Of a stretch of 64,000 bases of DNA, positions 1 to 11,146 are shown piece by piece. The notes under the pieces were generated by a model. It did no database searches. It worked only from the letters and a program-made list of their open reading frames with translations, and was not told the origin of the DNA. Source of the stretch: Botryotinia globosa. Taxonomy: Eukaryota; Ascomycota; Leotiomycetes; Helotiales; Sclerotiniaceae. Each line of letters starts with the position of its first letter. Positions within the stretch are counted from its first letter, which is position 1. The stretch is from contig RCSZ01000013.1 in the NCBI GenBank assembly GCA_014898425.1, forward strand, positions 1,481,501 to 1,545,500, in the 5' to 3' direction. Made by a program: the position numbers and the translations under genes.

Positions 1-220
1 CTGCGATATGAACGTCGTAAATGTGTGTTACATTCCCTGCACATTTGTTTGATTGTGGAAACGCTATAGATCACGACGTTGTGCTGATCTTAAACCAGAG
101 GCATGTTCTCCTTGTCCCAATAATGAAGTCTTGGGATATATTCATTCCAACTGTGTCGCAAATATCCTGTATTCCGCTACATAGAGAGCACTCTTCCATG
201 CTATACACACGCCCTATCCA

Positions 221-2106
221 TCATCTTTGTTTCCGACGAGGCGAATTGGGCTCTGCTAACATATCTTCCAGAGTCATAGATCTATGAGCAGAAGAATAAA
301 GTTCGTCGTAAACATCAGGGTTACTTGGTAACGGCGAGGTATCGTGATGAGAAATTTTCGTTTCGACTCGTCCAACGCCCCCTAATGGATTTATCGTCAT
401 TGGATTCTCAGGATCTGCAAGCTCAGATGTTTGGAAAATCTCAATGGTTTGAACGGCGCGTCCGAGTGAGTCGCGGTTTGTGCCTTTGGATCTTGAAACG
501 GAGAGGAGTACGTTGGTATGGGGAATTTCCTTGCGTCTAGAGTGCTTTGGAGATCTGGATACGGTTCTGGCCGGTGCTGGTGAGGCTGGTAACTATTGAG
601 AGTGCCTAGTATTAGTTTTGTTCATATTTGGCGGACTTTGATCATGATTGTACTGGAAATCATATACATACAACATAGGTATGGGTGGACTGTTTATCAG
701 GCTCGGATTCAGGTCCTCCTCGAATCGCTTCCATGAAGTCGATCTCTCTCGAGTCTTCAGCAGAGCAAAGCTCAATACCGTCTGTATTTCTGGCAGATCT
801 CATATCGGTTCTAGATACCAGGTGGCTGGATCCAGTACCAGCTTTGATGCGTCGATAAAGAGCGTTGAGTATAGGAGCATTGGCAAAAAACGCCTGCAAT
901 GAGTTCGTTAGAATGTCTGTTCAAGTGATCATGTGGATAAAAGGCTTACCATCAGAAGACACTCCATGTTTCCCCAGAAGAACCTATCGTCAATTTCTTG
1001 GGTTCGACTTTCCTGCAACACAGTTCGTATGATAGATATTACAACAAGCTAGAGATCTCTTAGAATGATATCAATGGCAATCAAACGGCTACTTACAAAT
1101 ATACCAACGAGGAACACGGCTGATACTTTAAGCTTTGTACTATGGAAAAGGTTAATATAACGCGAGAATAGATGATATAAATCTTATGTAGATAGGACAT
1201 ACGCTGTCACCATTTGCGTTCGCCAAATCATTGGCAAAGGGATGGCAATCAAAATGACATTGGTTACAATGATCGACTTGACAGCTGTTAGCATTAGATG
1301 AGGCACAGAAAGAGGATCTACTCACAATTGCCATGAACAGCAGTCCGACTCTCTAATAAGCATCAGTACAGCGTCTTGTTAGAATCCTATTGTATCAAGT
1401 ACTTACCCCCTCCTGAGAAAAATTGTCAGCAAAATCCTCGATAGCATTTTGGGGAACTCACTGCACATTTTTGAGGAGGATTTGTAAGTTTCCAATTCAG
1501 ATTGAACGGGCGGCATTGAAGCATCCATAGTAACAAGGTAGTTGTCCAGGTCGCAGCAATCAACCAGAAAGTGTAGATCACATATCTTTGTTCAGGCTGT
1601 CGAGTCGTTAAACGGTAATAGTAAAGTAACTGCCAAGCTTGTCAGCAAATACATTCGAACAAGTGCGTGAGTAAACGGCGTACAATACAAGCTTTCAGAG
1701 ACCAAATGTAAGATACGTAGGCGATACGTCCGAACATGATGTACTTGGAGTCAAACTCCGCTGTTTCGATGTTAGATGATGATATCGATGATGAAGGATG
1801 ATTGCTATTTACTTTCTTCGACAGTTTCAGCATCTGAGTGGGCATGGTTTCCTAATCCGGTTTGGAGCTGTGATAGTAAGTTAGCAATGTGGGAAATCTT
1901 GGAACAAACAAGAAGCAACATACAAGAACGGGGAACGTAGAAGCAAAACCTCCCATAAGGAAGAAAGCGCATATCATGAGCCAGTCATCAGGGTAGATTC
2001 TTTCATGTTTGATTCGCCTTAAGAAGAATCTGGCACATGTCAACAAGAGCACTACAGCGGTGACTGCATAAGCTGTCTGAGCAACCTGTACAGTATTTTC
2101 AATCAT
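221..2106 (-). CDS. Pth11-like rhodopsin-domain membrane receptor
   Basis: Probable seven-helix plasma-membrane protein of the fungal Pth11-like/rhodopsin-domain family, which senses surface or host cues; the ligand is unknown. Reading the minus strand and joining exons across GT-AG introns gives a continuous protein. Exon 1 (2106-1924) holds the first membrane helix and the family motif YPDDWLMI. Exon 2 is 1867-1813 and exon 3 starts at 1760 (FGRIAYVSYIWSLKACIV). Later exons give QCRPFNLNW, then VKSIIVTNVILIAIPLPMIW, VSAVFLVGIF and AFFANAPILNALYRR. After an intron of about 79 nt the last exon is a hydrophilic cytoplasmic tail (SVSRSKGTNRDSLGRAVQ onwards) ending in TGA at 221-223. At least ten exons are needed, so some small internal exons are uncertain. 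I see no broken reading frame. Family assignment is firm; the exact model is moderate. Confidence 0.78.
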
Positions 2107-4645
2107 TCTTCTTGGTTAGAATAAAGGTCGAAATCAAATTTCAAGGATTGTAAGAACAAAAAAGTAAATTGTAGAGAATGTGCAAAATTACAAGTCAGTT
2201 TACTTGTAGTTGAGAGCTTGACGACACTGTGCAGTGACGAAGCTTAGATTGAAGAAGATCAAGGGAGTACCGTCTTTTCCACTCTATACTTGTGGATTGC
2301 ATGTTTTCTGTACTTTAAAATCTGAGGTGGGCAATGCTTGGGTAATCTTAAGCTGTAGTGAATTTCTCCTAGCTAGATATTCAATGATAGAGGAATATCC
2401 GACGATAGTCTTTGAGCCAATACATTATTCTGCCTCAGAGCCTGGCCAAAAATGTCAGGGACTTCACCATAGCCTCGGTGTTATCAAAAGAAGGGGCATT
2501 TGATAAAGTATCCTATGTCTATCAGAGCCATGGATGAATTATGAGATGAGAAAATGTGCTTGTAAACTCTCTGGCTTGAATGCTATGTATTCACTTGTAC
2601 ACCTTATATCTATCTGGAACTCATGATTTTGCCACAGACAATCTCAGCCACTCTCAATATACTTTTATCGCAAATGAAATACTATTCAAGTGTGAATACC
2701 AATGGCAATATCTCTCCAGCAAGTATTGAGAAGTTGTTTGTATACAGCTATTCAAAACACTCAAAATGCTAGTGCCCAACAGAAAAAATAGTCTTGAACT
2801 TCTTTCCCTTAAGTAAGGTACATCCAATGGCAATCTATGATTATTGGTAGATCTAGTATCTCATACGAAGGGAGAAGTTTTCTTCTGTCCAGCATGGTAG
2901 AGATGATGTTCACTCGTTGAGAATCTTAGTACAGTCGTCTAATTTTAGAAGCACCACTAAAAGCATGATGCAATATAGGTGTATTCTACACTGTGGTAGT
3001 CTGGACTTCCAAGAATTATAGGAGATATTCGCGTATGGTATGAATACAATCTTATATAAGTTCAAAAGTGTTAGAAACCGTAGGTCTTTCATCTCAAGAC
3101 ACACTTGAGTTCCTATTAATCATTAGCTTTGTATTTCACATGATTTCAGATAGCATTATGTCAATTCTAACCTGCGCATCTATATGGAGCCTGACTCAGA
3201 AGCCATCATTAATATGTCCTGGTAAGGGCCCGTTCGGATTGTTTTTTTATAGATTTGTTGCTAATATAGGCTTTATGCTTTTACTTAACGAATAATCTAG
3301 AAGCATTTGATAGAAATACCAGGCAATTGATGAATAATTTATTAATTGAACGAATCAAGCAACTGCGATGGTTTCCGTAACCCTAACCCACGCTTACGAT
3401 GAGCGCTTAAACCATGAATCCTTGTTAGCGCTCACGTAGCTCTATACGTATTTTCCAAATGAATACGGTAGTAGCCTCCGAATCGCGTGTGAAATAGGGG
3501 TATCAAGCTTCATAAATAAAGGTCTGTACATCTTGGCCTCTCCAGACTTGCAAGCATAACCGAGCCTCACCAGATAGTCTGTCCTCGGATGCCGCCGCCG
3601 TGTTATATTCAGGTCTCGAAAAGGAGTTGGTATATATCTCTTATCGTGATATATTCAAAGGCAAACTTGCAAAGCTGAGAAAAGGAAGTAAAATACATCA
3701 TGTAATAGAGATGCACAAAGATCACCTTCATCATGCGGATCAATTTACTTATTCAATCCATTCAGAGTAAACCTGCAGAATTTTGGGAGATCTTCTGGCA
3801 GCGTGTTTCTTCGAATCAGAATCAGCAGCTTGTGCCTCTTTCCCAAGAGTTTTCTATCCTAGAAACGATGCAGCCCTGATTGTGAAATATATGGGGGACG
3901 ATTTTGAGAGCGAGTGTACACCGAAAGATGGAATAAACCTTGACGCTCTTCCTTCTCCGGGTACTCTTCATTCTACTAACACCTCAATACCAATCAGCAC
4001 TTCCCTAGGAGATGTTCCGACGGCTAAATAGTATCGCAGCGAAGCAAAGTCGGGTCGCATCAGAAAGCCTACTGGAGCCACGACAAAATATGTAGGGTTT
4101 GGGGTGTTGACAGCAGTACCACAATAACTACTAGTCAGGATCACTTCAGAACACTTGCAATCAGATTTGATTTGAATACGTTATTACAAATCCGCTCTCC
4201 AAAATCCCATATAAGTTACATGTAGTTCCAATCCGAGTCCAAAAACGAACCGTTACCGATGATCCTGAAATTGACTCGCAACCCCGAACTCTGCTCAAAG
4301 CTTACTTTCGTGGAGAGAAATTTATCATAGTGTTACTTCTTGGTATTACATTGTACTTGAGATGTTATCGCCTTGATATCGACTAAAATCAAAATACACT
4401 CAAACTTTACTATTATTAATCATCCGTATCAATTCCTCGCTTCACAATTTGCTTAAATATTTACATTTTGAGTGGCTTCAAATTCCCAATTTGAAGCACC
4501 CCATACTATTCAATTAAATTCAACCCTGGAATACATTGTAATGATGTTGATCTTGACATCCAGAAAAACCACCCCACGATTTTCAACTGAGCCCCGATTC
4601 AACGATTTCACTCCGCTCGAAATTTTCTATCGTTCAGAGTTCTTC
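2107..4645. other. Intergenic region without a supported gene
   Basis: This 2.5 kb stretch has near-normal base composition but only short ORFs that match no family I recognise. An open frame at 3783-4031 overlaps another gene-like frame around 3735-3880, so 3.65-4.1 kb could be a decayed gene; I cannot name it. A short palindrome with 7 bp arms (GAGCGCT...AGCGCTC) lies at 3401-3433. The promoter of the Pth11-like gene should lie just above 2106. Confidence 0.4.
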
Positions 4646-5987
4646 TCACACATTCCTCAACAGCCTCACAACACTAAATGGAAGCGGCTCGTCTTCAGGG
4701 CCTCCTTTGATTCCCACCAATTGCGGATACATCCATGCAGGCACTGACCAGACTTGGAATAAAAATACCCAGACATACCCGATTACGTTCCTCGATTTCT
4801 CACTTCGCAAAATGCCGAATTTAGATGACAATTCCTTCACTACATCCTCAAGCACAATCCCAAAATATTGCGTCAAAAAATAACGCACAGCTCCAGATTG
4901 CTTCCATTTCAGTCCCGTCGCAAGCTCAGGTATAGCATGACTTATACCGGATATTAAGAATACAATAAACATTGCAGCGTAACGACCAGCGACACTCCCT
5001 TTTTGCATTCCCAGTACATCGTAAATTATCCAAGCTGCCGGCGAAGACAATCTCTGTCGATGTAGTTGATGCCAAAAAGATCTATTAAAGTTAGGAGTTA
5101 TGTTCAGCAGGAGATAAAAGATATGCGCACCCCCAAAAACCTCGGATTGAGGATGCCTCACTGAGTGAGCCGAATACTGGACGCCAGCAAGTAACATCTG
5201 TGATGTTTAGGAAGACAGCTAGAAAAGCAATTACAGACCGCATTATATTGACTAAGCAATAGATACTAAAGAGTGTTGCCGTTGATGTGGCAACCCTCAT
5301 CAATAGTTGCTCGAATGTGTGATGGTGAAGCCTAGCAAATACTGGAACAAGATTGGGAGCATATACTTCGGCGTTTCTTGTCGGGTCTCCACTGCTACTT
5401 AAAATATCCATGATGATGTAACAAATGCCTGCTCGGAGCGCTGTTGAACGAAGAAATTCCTTACGAGTGGGAATGTATGATCGATCATGCTCCGAGAAGG
5501 GCGGAACATTCTTCACTTCAAATCGAGTTCCATTATTTCTGTGCGCGAGAGAAGTCGCAATCCCAAAAGACAAACGGCTGCTGGTATTTGCGTTATTCCG
5601 AGGTGGCCTTGAACCACATGCAGCTGTTTTATCAGCATACTGGATATTGAGGTTGGGTCGGCTCGGTCCATTTGCTTCGTATGTCCACTTTGTGACAAAT
5701 GCAACCTCAATATAATGAATGATTCGAGTAACGGATTCAGATGCTAAGACGCTCTTCCACAGTTTCTGCGTGATAGTTTCGTAGGATGATGGAATACTTA
5801 TCCAAACAAGCGCGAGCAATACAGGCAATACAGCCAAACGAACCCGCGAATGAGCCGTTGTGAACCCAATCACAAGAGACGTTATGAACAGTTGTAATCC
5901 GTTCACGTATAACGGGGATTTTGGATTTTGCAAAAATGATGCCATGATTCTGTGTGTAACAAAAATGAGAAATAGGAAGGAATTCAA
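4646..5987 (-). CDS. Wax synthase-type MBOAT acyltransferase
   Basis: Integral membrane O-acyltransferase of the wax-synthase/MBOAT-2 domain type; in fungi such enzymes acylate long-chain alcohols or alcohols of secondary metabolites, and the substrate here is unknown. Two exons (5987-5131 and 5081-4646) are joined by a 49 nt intron (phase 2) whose branch region reads CTAAC. Splicing restores the family motif SFWHQLHRQ near the junction, and the conserved MBOAT histidine sits in FLISGISHAI further on. Several hydrophobic helices flank both motifs. The joined protein is 430 aa from the first ATG (5987-5985), or about 416 aa from an in-frame ATG at 5946, which may be the true start. The frame is intact. 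The neighbouring P450 is a pseudogene, so an old secondary-metabolism pairing is possible but only inferred. Confidence 0.8.
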
Positions 5988-6080
5988 TCTTCAAACAGAG
6001 GGTCTTCTGAGAGACCCTTTTAAGACCTAGGTGTGGTCGCTAGACAGCGGTGCGTACCGAGGATATGCAAATTGAGTATA

Positions 6081-8059
6081 AGTCGAATACCCCACTTTCG
6101 GGCCACCCCTCTTTCAAACCACTTCAAAAAAGCTTATTACAAAAAGCACCTTTTTTCTTTATTCTTTAATATCTTCACAATACTCTTATTAATTGATTTA
6201 AAATTTTAGTATATTATTAATTATATTATATTTAAACTATTTATAAAAAAATATTAATATAATTTTATATACAATAATAAATAAATATTTAATTTAAAAA
6301 ACTACTTCGGATTTTAAAATTTCAAGAATTATTCTTTAAAACTATATAAATAATGCTTTATTTTGTTAAAAGAATATTCAAAATATTTAAAAAAAAATTA
6401 ATATAAAAAAATTAATTGATAAATTAAAAATTAATTTAAAAAACCTTTGAATATTAATTTAATATATTATTAAATTTATAAAATTGGAGAGTATCTTTTT
6501 GATATTAAGAAAAGTAATTCTATATTTAGAAAACAATAAATATAATTTTTTATATAGAAATCTAGAAATTAAAACTAAAAAACGAATTAAAGTTAATTTA
6601 ATATATATTAGAAATAAATTATTAATATTATTAAAAAATGATTTTCAAAATTAGATTTATTTTCAATTCGTTATATTAAGCTTGAAAATCGATATAATAT
6701 AGATAAAGTAGATATACAAAAAAACTAGGAACTAAAGGGATTAATTTTAAAAAGCTTTAAATATTATTTTATTTAGAAAAAGAAATCTAATTTTAAAGTT
6801 TGAATATTGCTTATAAAATATATCTTAATTATAAATATAGCTTTCATTCTCCTTATTATTTATAAGGGAAAATCAATATATAACAATAGTTTTCAATAGA
6901 TTTGATACTCTATATAAAATAAAAATTCATTATTATCAAAAATAATGTCACGGCGCCAACTACGTTGCCTTCGTGCCTTAGGCACGAACCCTTAGCGTGC
7001 CCTTAGCGTGCCCTACTTCCTATAATAGGGCCTCAACCTTTCATAGCACTTAGAACCCTTATGGTACAATATAAGTCTTTACCCGTACCTTGACAAATAA
7101 ATAGATTATAAATAATATTAATCTAAAATAACTTAAAAGAATTTTTATCCCTCAAATAACCCTTTCCTCATCAAATAAATCTAGATTTCTTATATTAAAC
7201 AAATATAGAAATTTTAAAACTATTAAGTTTATACATAAATACTTTATATATAATATATATCTTTTATTTTTATTATTATATATATTATGTATTCTACAAC
7301 CTTTTGATTTATTTATATTTTCATTTTTCAAAACAATATACAAATATTATCTCGATAAGTTAATCTTTTTATTAAATTCTAAAGCATTAAAAAATCAATT
7401 TCCTTATATATTATCAAAAAACACAAATAAATATTTTAATAAAATATAATATTCTAATTGAATAAAAAGCTTCAGATTTATAACCTATAAATTGTATTAA
7501 ATATATTATATCTAAATTATTATTTAAAAATAATTATAAAGAAATTATAAATCAAAACTTAGTTTCTAATAATAACTTTATATATTAATAGAATAAAGAA
7601 TCTATAATTTCAGTTTTTAAAATATTTGAAAAAGCTAATAATTTAAAAAATATATATATATAATAATTCAAAACAAAGAAATAAATATTTATATATATCA
7701 TTAACTTTTTTAAAAGATGATTAAAAAATTTAATATTAAAAATTATCAATTTACATAATCAAAGTTTTGAATAAAGTAAATAAAATATAATTGGAATAAA
7801 CTATTCCTAAGAAAAACTATAAAATAAAAACCAATCCAAATTCAAAGTTTTCTAAAATTAAAGATATTAAAGAAATACAAATTAAAATAGAAAATCATAA
7901 AATTAATATAGGATATTCTAATAATGATAATGAAAGTATGTCTTCAAGCATTTATTATAATACCAAGTAGTTGTTGAATAATTAATATTTTAATATCATT
8001 TAATATAATTTTTTAGAGTAGCCCGAAAAAGAGATGGCCCGAAAGTGGGATATTCGACT
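6081..8059. mobile_element. 1.98 kb AT-rich element with GGGCCA-type inverted ends, flanked by TA
   Basis: The left end begins AGTCGAATACCCCACTTTCG at 6081 and continues GGCCACCCC; the right end is its inverse (GGCCCGAAAGTGGGATATTC, then GACT, ending 8059). TA lies on both sides (6079-6080 and 8060-8061), as expected for a Tc1/mariner-type target duplication. The interior is almost entirely A/T with stops in all frames, consistent with RIP. At about 6.1 kb the bases just inside the end resemble those of the 790 bp elements at 44.7 and 53.1 kb, so this may be a larger relative. Its length is in the range of Fot1/Tc1-like transposons, but no transposase can be read. A GC-richer island at 6947-7095 may be a separate insertion. 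Confidence 0.7.
6947..7095. repeat. GC-richer island with palindrome and direct repeat inside AT-rich element
   Basis: The AT-rich element is interrupted by roughly 150 bp of ordinary composition starting TGTCACGGCGCCAAC. It holds a perfect palindrome with 8 bp arms (TTCGTGCC TTA GGCACGAA, 6970-6988) followed by two copies of CCCTTAGCGTG. It may be the terminal part of another element (TGTCACG is a plausible LTR start), but I see no partner end. Confidence 0.4.
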
Positions 8060-8061
8060 TA

Positions 8062-9322
8062 TAGTGTATCTTAGCTCCACTTGCTATATTATTCTGCTTT
8101 CGCTCTTTATGTTAGAGGAGATACTGGCAACGAATCAATTAGGTGTAATGCAGCACAAAGACTTCTCATTACTTTCTCTAATTAAGTTATGAAAACTATA
8201 CAATTTATACGTGTGTGTGGGCTCCCCTCGGCACGCGGTAGACCCGAGGGCCTGCTGTCACGTGCTTAACGGAGCCCTACAGTTCACGACCGTGACACTT
8301 TATATCACGGCGTAGTAATCTAATACGGTAATGCTGACCGGAGATCTCGTATATCCGAGGCTAACCACATGCAATATAATACTTATTACAGTAAAACCTC
8401 TCTATAAGGATACTGGTTTTTGTGGTCTTTTTTAAGGATATATAGAGGTATCCTTATATAGAGGTATCCGATTAATCCCGATATAGTAGTAATCCGCTTC
8501 CGATTAGTCCCGATTGGGTCATATTCCGTGATAATTTCGTAACAATTTCGGAAATTTTTCTATTTCTATAATATGTGACTAAATTCTCTATATAATATTA
8601 TATCATAGCTCAAATTCTAATGATTTCATTAGTTCAATAAGGATACACGTGATTATAGGATCAGAAAATATAAGGATATCCTAATAAAGAGGTTTTAAAG
8701 ATATAGGTCATTTTTAGGCCTAAAAATTTTTGGAACCTAAAAAAAATAAGGATAATAGAGGTTATCCTTATAGGGGGGATCCTTATAGAGAGGTTTTACT
8801 ATATTACTTTATTGAATTAAATTCAATAATGAGATTAGGCTCAGGGTATTTGTTCGAATTACATTCTATTACTCAGCGAAATAATTGAAGATACATAGTA
8901 TCACGGTTATAGAATATAGGGCCCTAAGGAGTATATAATAATAGACTCTCGGATATACTATTTATCGAAGGGCGTTCGCACATATATATAAATTATATGA
9001 TTTTTATAGTTTTAAAGGGATTAATAAAAAGTCTTTGTACTATATTACATCTAGTTACTACTCTAATACATAGTATATATTAAGATTCCTTATAACTTTT
9101 ATAAATCTTAATTAAATTTTATATAATTTAAAAATATAGTTTGTTAATATAATCTATATATATCTGAAAAATTTCGAATAATATGAATAAATATTTAAAG
9201 AGAAATATTGTAGTAAAATTAATAAATTAATAAGATTAAATATAATTTCTTAAAATTTCTTAAATACTTTATATATCCTTTAATTTTTAATAATATATTT
9301 TCAGATTTTAATGTTCTATTGA
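8062..9322. repeat. Degenerate repeat sequence between transposon relics
   Basis: Mixed-composition sequence with no gene. It has a GC-rich hairpin around 8224-8252 (CCCCTCGG...CCGAGGG) and then TGTCACG...CGTGACA-type inverted pieces at about 8256-8300, resembling the end of a decayed retroelement. A 413 bp miniature element interrupts it at 8389-8801. Confidence 0.35.
8389..8801. mobile_element. Miniature inverted-repeat element (CAGTAAAACC ends), TA target
   Basis: A 413 bp non-coding element with perfect 22 bp inverted arms at 8390-8411 and 8779-8800 (starting AGTAAAACCTCTCTATAAGG). TA lies directly outside both ends (8387-8388 and 8802-8803). The outermost left base pair is C, as in CAGTAAAACC; its partner on the right has become A, a G-to-A change that RIP could give. 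Extra internal copies of the ATAGAGGTATCC theme lie at 8440-8470. CAGT ends and a TA target are typical of pogo/Fot1-type elements; membership is inferred. Confidence 0.8.
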
Positions 9323-10690
9323 TGTCAGCGCAGGACACGAGTAGTCAGCCGGACAACCCTAGGACTATTAAGAATCGATTACTTAGTAACTATTAAGAAG
9401 TTAGTATTAATAAAATTTAATCCCAGGATTATTAGTTTAATTTATAATAAATTTATAATCAATAATATTATAAAAATGAATATTGATATAATTATAATAT
9501 TAAAACTCTAAGAAAGTAATTTATAAATAATTAGATATACTTTAAACAAATCAAAATATAAGATTAGTTTCGAATAGAATCTAATATACTTTCTTATATA
9601 ATCTCTTATTAAAACTATCAAACCCTTTCTAATATATTCTCTACTATTAAGCTCTAACAATTAAAAATTATATAAAGTTTTATATATTAATGAGTTTTCT
9701 TTTTAATTTTTAAATATAGAAAAGTTATTAAAAATTAAAATAGAAAAAGTAATTTTCGAAATTTTATATTTGAAATCCTTAGAATAAAAAAATTTACTCT
9801 TTCAAAAGTAATTAAATTTTTTACTTTAAATTTTAATAATTTCATCAATTTATATCAAAATCTAAAAAAATAATATAATTCCAAAGATATTCTTTTAGTC
9901 AATTATATATCAAATTTCAATATCAAAATATATCAATTAATTGAATTATTAATAATTAGTAATGAAAAATAAGCATTTTTCTCTTCAACTTAATAACTTT
10001 AACTATTAGGATATATATATAGTAGTAAGCTATTAGAACTTCAATTCCTAATATTATACCTTTTAGATTAGATTTTATCTATAATATAATAATAAAGGTT
10101 ATAATTTCTATTAATTTTGATATAAATTTCGATTTTATATATATAATAAAGTATTAGGGATTGTATTAGATAGATATTGTTTTAAGATCTTATTAAAGTT
10201 TGTTTAATTTATAATAGATTTTCAAATTAAAAAGTAAATTATTGAGATGAGAATGTATTTGTTTAATGATTAAATATTCTGAATTTATTAGTAATTATAA
10301 ATTATTAATGATAAAAATACTGGATAATATAGTTGTATTATTATAAATTATATAATTAATTATATAAATAAATATATTCTATAATTATTAGTTTTTTCAA
10401 AACAAAAAGAATAAAAAAAGAAGTTTTATTAGAATATATATATAATAATAAGTTATTAGAACTTCAATCCTTGATATTATATTTTTTAGATTAGATTATA
10501 TATATAGTGTAATAATAAAGCTTACAATTTCTATTAGTTTCGATATATATTTCGATTCTATGCATGTGATATTAACAACTTTTATTTTATTCAATTTGAT
10601 TTCAATTCTTGTAAATATTATATAAAATTATAATAAAATTATAATATATTTAATTTGAATAATATTTATAGAAATTATAAATGATTGTGA
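9323..10690 (+). mobile_element. Retroelement relic, LTR-like start at 9323
   Basis: TGTCAGCGCAGGACACG begins at 9323; the following about 120 bp match, in inverse orientation, the sequence that ends near 61264 (see that entry). The rest is AT-rich without coding frames. Two related blocks lie at about 10005-10130 and 10425-10565, both containing the theme TATTAGAACTTCAAT followed by TTTTTAGATTAGATT; the same two blocks occur in the same order in the 54-61 kb relic. This is probably an LTR-retrotransposon remnant ruined by RIP; no gag or pol can be read. Confidence 0.5.
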
Positions 10691-11146
10691 GTGCCATGCT
10701 CTATGCTCTCACAAAAATTCGAGTTCCATCTTGCGACGTGTTTTTTGTCAGCCTATAATCAGTATTAACACATGTTCGTTCAATACATAAATTTTATAGA
10801 TGTCTCAACTGCATTTTTACTACCTATTGATCTATTGAGGGCTGCATTCGCTACCAATCCACTAGAAACTAGAGACCAGTCGGGCTCAACGTAGTTACCG
10901 AGCAAGGGCACGAAATGGAAATTGCCAACAGTTGGAATCAAGAACCTACCCTATCATACCTTGGGATAGATGTGGCATATATTTAAATTGTCAGCAGTGC
11001 TGTGCAGCGCAGGGTTTTCAAAAGAAATTTGACAGAGGCGCAGAGATGGAGACAGCGCAGCAAATTTTTTACTTAGAGACTAAGAAAGTATCACTGTATC
11101 TCTATAAGACTGTCATCCTTAGCAACCTTCGGGCATGAGGATAAAA

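Noticed and set aside
3370..3392. TAACCCTAACCC-like sequence resembling telomere repeats
   Set aside because: Only about one and a half units, with unique sequence on both sides and genes in all directions.
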